Shown: positions 42,801 to 48,390 of the stretch, in pieces
How positions within the stretch are numbered: the stretch's first letter is position 1
Layout: the number at the start of each line of letters is the position of its first letter
The notes under the pieces: generated by a model
Databases searched by the model: none
What the model was told of the DNA's origin: nothing
The model's input: the letters and a program-made list of their open reading frames with translations, nothing else
Program-made: the position numbers and the translations under genes
Source: Ruminococcus flavefaciens
GTDB taxonomy: Bacteria; Bacteroidota; Bacteroidia; Bacteroidales; P3
DNA: 64,000 nt
Direction: 5' to 3'
Assembly: GCA_023667315.1 (NCBI GenBank)
Contig: JAMPAI010000005.1
Coordinates: forward strand, 110,341 to 174,340

Positions 42801-45609
42801 CCCCGGCCGGCTTCAGCTCCACCCTGAACCTTTGGGGAGCGAACAGCGCCGTAAGGACCGTGTCGCCCTCTATCCCGTCAATCCGCAGGGTGGCCTGCGC
42901 CACGGTGTCGCCCTGCGGTGTGCGCCAGCCCTCGAAGCGGTAGCCCTCGAAAGCCTCCGCCGCAATCGTTACCGGGCTGTGCCACTCGTAGGTGCCTGCG
43001 CCGCTTGTCTTCCCGTAGGTGTCGTTCGTGGCGTGGAGCGCGACATGCGAGCGGGCGTGGCTGAAGACGGCCATCACCCGGCAGGAATCCTCCACTTCCA
43101 GAAGGTAGTCCGGCTCCGTGCCGAGGCTGTCGCCGTCTATCACCCAGTAGCGCAGTTCCGCCCCCGGGGCGGGAAGGGCCGTCAGTCCGAGTTCGCTGCC
43201 GTATCCGTAGAGTCCCCCGGAGAGGTTCACGCCCCCCAGGATCCCGTCGTTCACCGATATGTCCACCCTGTACAGGTTGGGTTCGCAGACCAGTCTCACC
43301 GATGTGTCGTTCAACACCTTCAGCACGAGCGTGTCCTGTGTCCCTATCGTTTTCCGTCCGCTCTCCCAGCGGGCAACGTGATGCCCCTTGTCGGGAAGGG
43401 CAACCAGCCTCACCTCCGTGCCGTAGGGATAGGAGCCTGCACCCTCCGCGCCTCCGTTCTCGGCGGCGAGCGTAAGGGCATAGTCCAGGATGCCGAAAAC
43501 GGCCTCCGCCGAATAATCGGCATCCATATGCGATTTCCGCGTGAGGTAGTAGGGATTGGCAGCCGTATCGCGCTGCGGCATCCCGTCCCTCTCCACTTTC
43601 CAGTACCGGAAACCGAAGCCTCTGGCAGGCACGGCCCGCAGCGACACTTCCGTCAGGTCGAACGCGCTGTAGGAGCTGTCGGCCTTGCGCTGCCCGCACT
43701 GCAGGGCGCTCCCTCCGACCGGATCGTTCACCGACAGGTGCACCCTGTGGAAAGTCTCTTCGAAGACGGCGCGGTAACTGCCTCCGCCGCTTATGTTCTC
43801 TATCCGCAGCGGATTCTCCGTCCCCACCATGCCGCCGTCCGCGTCTTCCCAATGCAGGAACGTGCTGTAGCGCGGGTCGTTCGACTCGGCGCGGGCCGTC
43901 ACCGTACCGAAATGCTTGTAGGTGCCGCTTCCGCTCACCTCGCCCAATTTGGCCTCGGGCCAGGCAGAGAACTCGAAATCGTAGGGAATGCTGTCGGTGC
44001 GCACGTAGATGGTTCCGCCGCGCATCACGTCCCGGTAGTCGTAGGAAGCCTGGCGGGAGATCACCGTGCCGCCCAGTTCAAAGCCCATGAAAAGATAGCC
44101 CTCGTCTATATCCGCGCGCAGCCTGGCCGTCTGCCCGTGCAGGAGGGTTATCTCCTGCCTGCGGATTCCCGTCGTGTCGTCGAAATAGGCGTACGCCCCC
44201 ACCGCCTCGGCGAAGCGGAGCGTGTAGGTGGTGTCGAAAACCGCCGTGAGGTCGCGGTCGGAGGTGATGCTGAACGTGTAGTCCGCCTCGGTGGAGACCG
44301 TCTTTCCGTTCTCCTCCCAGCGGAGGAAGCGGCAGTCGGGTCCGGCCTCGGCATGGGCGGACTGCTGGCTGTTGTGCCGGCACGGAACGCGGTTCTTGGC
44401 CTCCGTGCTGCCGTATCGGCCGGCCGGGTTTACGGTGAGGTACCACCGGCTGTATATGCTCAGGTGGATGATGTTGCTCTGCAGGTCATAATTCGACGCC
44501 TCTATGCGGATGCGGTACTTGTCGGAATCGGGCAGGTCGGCCGGAAGGTCTATCCTCGCGCGCCCGGTGTGCCTTATGTTGTCGCCGCCGTCCACCTGCA
44601 CGGAAGTGAGCAGTCCGGCCTTTATGAAGTTTCCGTCCTCGTCGGAAAGGTAGAACCTGAGTTCGTTCTGCGCGGCAGGGTCGATGGGGTCTGCCGTGCC
44701 CGAATAGAAGGTGTAGGGAAGCTCGAAGGAAAGCCCGCTGCTTCCGTGGTGCGCCATCTCCAGATATTCGGCCGTATCGATGCTGAGGACGGGGTTATAG
44801 ATGAATTCCACGTCGTCCACCCAGAGTTCGTCGCCCTCCACCACCTCGCGGAAGTTGTTGCCCGCCGTAAAACTGAGCAACAGGTAGGCCGGCGTTTCAT
44901 CGCTCTCGTAGGCAATGGGAACGCTGTAGCGTACCCAGCCGCCATTGCCTCTGGTTATCTTCTGATTGGCCGACCCGATGGGGGTGGTTGATTGCATTGA
45001 TGGACTTATAATAGCCGTGGGAATTGAACTGTTGCTTTTCTTGACGCCATTCGGGTTGCAGTCGGCAAAATATTCATTTCGGTGCAGGTAAAGCGTCATA
45101 TCGGCCGGACGTTCGCTTCTTGACCATTTTGCCCAGAACACAACAGAATCGGGATGACCGGTAAACTCCCACCGTTTGGAACCGTTACCGATATTTGTAT
45201 AAATAAATGAATTTGCATTATCCTTGGAGTCATAATAATAAAGCGTTCCCGTAGTCAAAGTTCCCATCTGTTCGTAGGAAGTAGTGCCGAAAGGAACTTT
45301 AAAGCGATACCAACTGGATTGGGTAACCTTGATATACACCGAGTAAACTCCCGGACTTCCCGGACGGACTTCATTGGACGACCATACCGACTGATTCCGC
45401 TTCTCACGGCTTGGATTATTTCCCACCTCATAGCACGAACTCGAATTCCAGCCCCAGGGCTCCGGGTCATCCCATACCTCGAAATCGAAATTAGGGGCCT
45501 GCGGGGTGTTGTATTTGGTGGTAACCTGAGCCTGAACGCGGGATACAAAGAAGAGGTTCGCCAACGCGCACAGTATCAAGACAGGCAGAAGTTTAAGCGT
45601 CTTTTTCAT
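39880..45609 (-). CDS. Giant InlB-type repeat protein, paralogue lacking a T9SS sorting domain
   Basis: A 1909-residue exported protein. It has a signal peptide (1-27, ending RVQAQ), a PCMD-like N-terminal domain (about 35-275; ends in LWVDDVEFIYNPVLSIDTA), an Ig-like segment, then about 20 divergent InlB-type repeats of 70-90 residues up to the end. It stops inside or directly after a repeat (YTFTVRRDMRIDARAKKQ) with no YPNP-type sorting domain, unlike its downstream partner and the related 320-residue protein. It may be periplasmic, may rely on the partner for export, or may have lost its tail. It heads the two-gene unit. The repeats are Tyr/Gly/Trp-rich with RGD-free loops; ligand unknown. 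Confidence 0.88.
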   Translation of the reverse strand: MKKTLKLLPVLILCALANLFFVSRVQAQVTTKYNTPQAPNFDFEVWDDPEPWGWNSSSCYEVGNNPSREKRNQSVWSSNEVRPGSPGVYSVYIKVTQSSWYRFKVPFGTTSYEQMGTLTTGTLYYYDSKDNANSFIYTNIGNGSKRWEFTGHPDSVVFWAKWSRSERPADMTLYLHRNEYFADCNPNGVKKSNSSIPTAIISPSMQSTTPIGSANQKITRGNGGWVRYSVPIAYESDETPAYLLLSFTAGNNFREVVEGDELWVDDVEFIYNPVLSIDTAEYLEMAHHGSSGLSFELPYTFYSGTADPIDPAAQNELRFYLSDEDGNFIKAGLLTSVQVDGGDNIRHTGRARIDLPADLPDSDKYRIRIEASNYDLQSNIIHLSIYSRWYLTVNPAGRYGSTEAKNRVPCRHNSQQSAHAEAGPDCRFLRWEENGKTVSTEADYTFSITSDRDLTAVFDTTYTLRFAEAVGAYAYFDDTTGIRRQEITLLHGQTARLRADIDEGYLFMGFELGGTVISRQASYDYRDVMRGGTIYVRTDSIPYDFEFSAWPEAKLGEVSGSGTYKHFGTVTARAESNDPRYSTFLHWEDADGGMVGTENPLRIENISGGGSYRAVFEETFHRVHLSVNDPVGGSALQCGQRKADSSYSAFDLTEVSLRAVPARGFGFRYWKVERDGMPQRDTAANPYYLTRKSHMDADYSAEAVFGILDYALTLAAENGGAEGAGSYPYGTEVRLVALPDKGHHVARWESGRKTIGTQDTLVLKVLNDTSVRLVCEPNLYRVDISVNDGILGGVNLSGGLYGYGSELGLTALPAPGAELRYWVIDGDSLGTEPDYLLEVEDSCRVMAVFSHARSHVALHATNDTYGKTSGAGTYEWHSPVTIAAEAFEGYRFEGWRTPQGDTVAQATLRIDGIEGDTVLTALFAPQRFRVELKPAGEGFGSVFVGEPAAGQTSASFDYMEYARIEAVPAPGSEFAGWFAGGDGMAGSAYPQEDFPVWRDTVLYARFEPLRHAVSLFVSPLGVGEAEGAGRYREDETARVRVEAFEGYEFMGWYEADTLFSPALDFTLENLREDRYLTAKFREKTFLVSVRADDTARADSCLGQGMYRYAYNANVYVYAKTGYEVAAWVDGKGDTLSRLNPYLHDVFEESTLTAVMRPKRLYPSFAVWPDDAGRVRCGEVYYDSAARATAHPAHGYGFSHWEDGNGDRVGDDPALTFVTRSDTNFKAVFKPLSLKINGVSRRPERGWMTGGGSYEYLSTCTLTIGHNANYHFTGWYDGKDSMLSRQHTWTFIVTDSMDVFADFEPLPVTARISVEPPLGGTVYGDTARYGGMRLEGEVSVPFEDSIRFRAVPARGMRFRMWRHEDVSGESEEWQDEEHTFFPEGGCSVTAVFDTVVYPLSVSVEPPAAGSVRGQGGYKYGRWAEIKAEAGENHRFHAYMSGDEVISYSPECTFRVDSAMEIRAVFLPEDYMVYALPADVRQGQALGTGRYAYGTQAAMEAFAWNDSLAFAYWSASADGRDTLSENGSYGHPVGGSDTLHAFFKPALRTLRVKAQGGGTVRGDGLYEYGRTARAEAQAAPGHHFAAWKEYGVEIGRDAEISLAMRSDRTLEAVFEPDVFRLRLESRGIDVALHGAGEYAFGSEANIRTDICPEGYVFSAWRNERGETVSSDPDFSLRVSGNTVLYAEWNGIRHRVELWEEGGGKVSGGGEYGHGDSVRLAAVPDPGRRFAAWYRNGRVFSGEDSLVFRVRAPLELTAVFGEDIYPVSPISNMGGRGEIEVKEDSATSSTVTLQALPEENHYLKYWTRNDSILGTGAEIETERMQASQVVAHFMPEPCYVKLSSSTPEGLKTLHGSGSFYQGDEAELSVEVRDGYEFLGWFEEGSDTPLSTDPEYTFTVRRDMRIDARAKKQ

Positions 45610-45660
45610 AAATCGTTGCTTTCGTTGACCGAATAGCGCGATTCCTTGTCAACAACGGCG

Positions 45661-45668
45661 CAAAATTA
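45661..45668 (-). promoter_or_regulatory. -7 promoter element of the giant-repeat-protein pair
   Basis: The minus strand reads TAATTTTG, an exact TAnnTTTG match, 51 bases upstream of the 1909-residue gene. No -33 element was seen. Confidence 0.5.
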
Positions 45669-45833
45669 AAATACCCCCTCCGCCCTCACTCCCCTTTCCC
45701 TACCGAATTTCATCGAAAATATCGTTTTTTACCCACCAAATAGCATATAACAAAATGATAACAAACAAAATAATCAGTATCCGTCATAAAACTCAAGATT
45801 TATCGAAATTTACCGAAATTTCATCGGCACAAC

Positions 45834-45863
45834 GATCATTTTCGTGAGCTCACGAAAATGATC
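45834..45863. repeat. Palindromic repeat copy 1 (perfect 30-base palindrome)
   Basis: The arms GATCATTTTCGTGAG and its exact complement give a perfect palindrome with centre GAGCTC. It is followed by the tail CTGATATACTGACAATTA shared with copies 3 and 6. Confidence 0.95.
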
Positions 45864-45956
45864 ACGATGCCTGATATACTGACAATTAGTTCAAAACCCG
45901 CCTATCCCTCCCATCCCCTCTTTTCTACTGCCACGAACTATCCCATTACTGGAATT

Positions 45957-45984
45957 ATCATTTTCGTGGGCTCACGAAAATGAT
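45957..45984. repeat. Palindromic repeat copy 2
   Basis: The arms ATCATTTTCGTG/CACGAAAATGAT surround centre GGCT. Its tail CTTACAATTA type is shared with copy 5 (subtype b). Confidence 0.93.
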
Positions 45985-46078
45985 CACAGCAATTGATTTT
46001 CTTACAATTAGCTATTTCAAATCACATACAGGGAATCCGTCTTGCCTATAAACCTTAAACGACAACACGGCCGCCTAC

Positions 46079-46108
46079 GATCATTTTCGTGACCTCACGA
46101 AAATGATC
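46079..46108. repeat. Palindromic repeat copy 3
   Basis: The arms GATCATTTTCGTGA/TCACGAAAATGATC surround a CC centre, the same centre as the copy inside dinD. It has a subtype a tail and lies 122 bases after copy 2. Confidence 0.93.
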
Positions 46109-46158
46109 ACAATATCTGATATACTGACAATTACGATACATCAAAAGGAGCAAACAAA

Positions 46159-47061
46159 TCACCTTTTATTCGGCAATTTGGAAGACGTTTGCTCTATCTT
46201 CCTTTCATTTGCAGCAACACGGCGTTCCACCTTCTTGATGTCTTCAGCTGCAGGCAGTTCCTCCGGTTTAATGCCTCTATGTCCCAACATCTGCCGCACA
46301 CTCTTGTTGTTTTGCATATGTTCCTTTGTAATCGAAATTTCTCCTTGCAGATCCTTTTGTCCTACATTGTAGTTCGTCATTTCGGTAGCAAGGTTTTTAG
46401 CCGCAATCGTAAGTGTCGGGAGAAAATCGGCAAGAGGTCTGTTAGCCTTTACACCCAGCTTCTGTTTCATCCCTTCGGTAGATATGCCTCCAAAAAGAAC
46501 GGAATCTCCCTTAGACCTAATCCTGCCAAAACCTCGTTCATCAACACCGCGTTCGTAGATATTTTGAGAAAGCTGTTTTTCAGAAGACCGAAGTCTATCC
46601 CGTGCCTCCAGTCTCGCAATATGCTGTAAATGCTCGGCAATCAACTCCGCCTTACGTGTCTGCAATGCAAAATACCCCTGAGCAAACGCGATCTCCTCTT
46701 TCTTGGGATCCCCGTTTTGGGCTATAAGGTAACAGGCAAAACGGGTAAGTACGAAATCATCCACCGCACGCTGCCCTCCCTTACCGATAGATATCATTTT
46801 CGTGACCTCACGAAAATGATCATCAACATTGACTCCCTGCATATTACAAGAATCCATCGCTCTATTGATCGCCACTTGAAAATTTTCCCAACGGGCATAC
46901 CCCAACAGTACCTGCAATTCCCTCGCGAACCACACCTCCATATCCTTATTTTCATCATCCTTTGTGATATGCGTAATCTTATTGAATGTAGCCGTATGCT
47001 GCTTTATCCTATGTATATCCATTTGCCCAATATTTTGATTAGTGCCCCAGGTCTCCGACAT
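46159..47061 (-). CDS. dinD: DinD-like DNA damage-inducible protein D (BRO-N type)
   Basis: A 300-residue soluble protein matching E. coli DinD through its length. It shows VWFARELQVLLGYARWENF (BRO-N-type start), VNVDDHFREVTKMI, FVLTRFACYLIAQNGDPKKE, FAQGYFALQTRKAEL, then LFGGISTEGMKQKLG and a charged C-terminus (about 250-300). E. coli DinD is SOS-induced and reported to disrupt RecA filaments; whether this one does is unknown. Codons for DHFREVTKMI form a palindrome nearly identical to five copies outside the gene. Two 180-base direct repeats flank the gene, which splits a group of PCMD-domain genes. Low GC content and these repeats suggest an acquired unit. No transposase or integrase is nearby. 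Confidence 0.87.
   Translation of the reverse strand: MSETWGTNQNIGQMDIHRIKQHTATFNKITHITKDDENKDMEVWFARELQVLLGYARWENFQVAINRAMDSCNMQGVNVDDHFREVTKMISIGKGGQRAVDDFVLTRFACYLIAQNGDPKKEEIAFAQGYFALQTRKAELIAEHLQHIARLEARDRLRSSEKQLSQNIYERGVDERGFGRIRSKGDSVLFGGISTEGMKQKLGVKANRPLADFLPTLTIAAKNLATEMTNYNVGQKDLQGEISITKEHMQNNKSVRQMLGHRGIKPEELPAAEDIKKVERRVAANERKIEQTSSKLPNKR
46793..46820. repeat. Palindromic repeat copy 4, inside the dinD coding sequence
   Basis: The same arms ATCATTTTCGTG/CACGAAAATGAT surround centre ACCT, here read in frame as part of DHFREVTKMI. The shared tail is diverged on this copy. Confidence 0.93.
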
Positions 47062-47092
47062 CTGCCGGCTTATCCTCCCTAAAGCATTGGTA

Positions 47093-47140
47093 CAAAGGTA
47101 CGGTATCTATCCATACGCAAATGTTAAAAAAAACTTAACA
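47093..47140 (-). promoter_or_regulatory. dinD promoter with upstream inverted repeat
   Basis: The minus strand shows TACCTTTG (47093-47100), an exact -7 element 31 bases before the dinD start, with a TTTG (47118-47121) 17 bases upstream. Just beyond lies the inverted repeat TGTTAA/TTAACA with a seven-base spacer (47122-47140), a candidate repressor site such as LexA. The link to LexA is only a suggestion. Confidence 0.5.
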
Positions 47141-47145
47141 GATTT

Positions 47146-47173
47146 ATCATTTTCGTGGGCTCACGAAAATGAT
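47146..47173. repeat. Palindromic repeat copy 5
   Basis: Same arms and GGCT centre as copy 2, with a subtype b tail. Confidence 0.93.
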
Positions 47174-47268
47174 CACGACAACTGATTTTCTTACAATTAG
47201 CAATTAAAAATCACATACAGGGAATCCGTCTTGCCCATAAACCTTAAAACGACAATACTGTCGGCCAC

Positions 47269-47298
47269 GATCATTTTCGTGAGCTCACGAAAATGATC
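47269..47298. repeat. Palindromic repeat copy 6 (perfect 30-base palindrome)
   Basis: Identical to copy 1, with centre GAGCTC and a subtype a tail, and 123 bases after copy 5. Confidence 0.95.
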
Positions 47299-47338
47299 AC
47301 GATACCTGATATACTGACAATTACACCCAATACACCTC

Positions 47339-47376
47339 AAAAAAAATTCCGCCTCCGAAAGGATTCGAAGGCGGAA
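47339..47376 (-). terminator. Terminator of the TonB receptor/PCMD gene pair
   Basis: On the minus strand the stem TTCCGCCTTCGAA pairs with TTCGGAGGCGGAA around a short loop and is followed by a run of T. It lies 25 bases behind the 320-residue gene. Confidence 0.85.
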
Positions 47377-47400
47377 CCTCAACAGCACTTGATGTTGCGC

Positions 47401-48363
47401 TTAGCGTTTGATGGCTTTAAGGGCGGCCATACCGTCGTTGTTCGACAGACGGATGTAATACACACCCGGCGCGAAACGAGACAGATCCACGGTGTATTCA
47501 CCGGCCGTGGCCAAATTCTTCTGCATGATAAGCTGACCCGAAACCGAGAACACTTCCAGGCCGCAGGCTTCCGCTACATTCAGGTTAAACACACCGCTGA
47601 CGGAAGGATTGGGATACAGTTTGGCACCTGCCAAAACCTCGTTGGTTTCGTTGGCCACGTTATCGTAAACGAATTCCACATCATCCACCCAAAGCGTACT
47701 GCCGATCTGACCCTTGCAATTGAACAAATCATCGAAATCGTAACCGGCACTGGACACGAACAACACCGTAATCGAATCGGGTGTAAGATCATTCGTATAT
47801 TCAATAGGCAAATTGAATTCCGTCCAATTTTCCACTTTTTCCTTGTAAATCTGTTCTATCCGACCGATAGTCTGCCGTTTGCCTGCCGCAGCGTTGTATT
47901 TGTAAACTTCCACGAAAATGCTGGCACTGTCGCCATTAACCGGTTCATACTTCATATAGCCCTTGATGGCTTTCGGACGGCTGGTAAAGGGACGCCCGAA
48001 AGTGGCACTTTGGTCATCAATCAAAACCGTAAGCGCACCGACAACACCAGGCAAAAAGATTTCCTGATTTTCTCCGAATTTCAAGAAATTTGATCTCAAT
48101 TTGGGGGCGAAATCATCGGCAGCACCAGAACGACCCTTATCTTTAAATAAGGTTACGGGACCCGTAAATTTCGTAGGATCCAATGTAGCCAAAATATTCA
48201 ATGACTCCCAAAACGGATTCGCTAAATCATCATACGCATCACCTTCGTACGTTTTACCAGTTTCCCATGATTCAAACTTTCCATCAGGCAAAGCTTGAGT
48301 CTGAGCCATCGACTTTCCCCCAAAAAAGGAAAGTGCAGCCATCGCCAAAATTGTTTTTTTCAT
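47401..48363 (-). CDS. PCMD-domain secreted protein with T9SS sorting domain
   Basis: A 320-residue exported protein. It has a signal peptide (1-20, ending MAQ) and a PCMD-like beta domain (about 22-240: LPDGKFESWETG, FTSRPKAIKGYMKYEP, STLWVDDVEFVYDN). It ends in a T9SS type A sorting domain (about 245-320: AKLYPNPSVSGVFNL, FSVSGQLIMQKN, FAPGVYYIRLSNNDG). The WVDDVEF signature and layout match the N-terminal domains of the two giant repeat proteins 2 kb downstream, so all three are relatives. It lies 27 bases behind the TonB receptor gene. The family is thought to bind glycans, which is not demonstrated. Confidence 0.87.
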   Translation of the reverse strand: MKKTILAMAALSFFGGKSMAQTQALPDGKFESWETGKTYEGDAYDDLANPFWESLNILATLDPTKFTGPVTLFKDKGRSGAADDFAPKLRSNFLKFGENQEIFLPGVVGALTVLIDDQSATFGRPFTSRPKAIKGYMKYEPVNGDSASIFVEVYKYNAAAGKRQTIGRIEQIYKEKVENWTEFNLPIEYTNDLTPDSITVLFVSSAGYDFDDLFNCKGQIGSTLWVDDVEFVYDNVANETNEVLAGAKLYPNPSVSGVFNLNVAEACGLEVFSVSGQLIMQKNLATAGEYTVDLSRFAPGVYYIRLSNNDGMAALKAIKR

Positions 48364-48390
48364 CTTGTTCTATTGTTTTTTAATTAATGA

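Larger units (their letters stand above)
45955..46134. repeat. Left direct repeat flanking dinD (about 180 bases)
   Basis: This 180-base unit is repeated at 47144-47324 in the same orientation; about nine in ten positions agree by eye, with one single-base gap. Each copy holds two palindromes about 122 bases apart and the shared core CACATACAGGGAATCCGTCT. The dinD-like gene lies between the copies. Confidence 0.9.
45669..46158. other. AT-rich intergenic stretch carrying palindromes, left side of dinD
   Basis: No gene is supported here. It contains three of the palindromic repeats (near 45834, 45957 and 46079), the left copy of the direct repeat, and short AT-rich sequence with repeated CGAAATTT words near 45800-45825. 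Confidence 0.7.
47144..47324. repeat. Right direct repeat flanking dinD (about 181 bases)
   Basis: This is the second copy of the unit at 45955-46134, in the same orientation, 83 bases upstream of the dinD start. It contains palindromes 5 and 6. Confidence 0.9.

Noticed and set aside
45834-47298. Resemblance of the palindrome array to a CRISPR array
   Set aside because: Repeats are true palindromes, only five are outside a gene, spacers are about 94 bases and two of the three are copies of one another, and there are no cas genes.
45955-47324. Insertion sequence or transposon around dinD
   Set aside because: No transposase or integrase reading frame, and the flanking repeats are direct rather than terminal inverted; recorded only as flanking direct repeats.
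47197-47388. Short minus-strand frame of 63 codons across palindromes 5-6
   Set aside because: It overlaps the terminator of the neighbouring operon and the repeat unit, and has no recognisable protein features.
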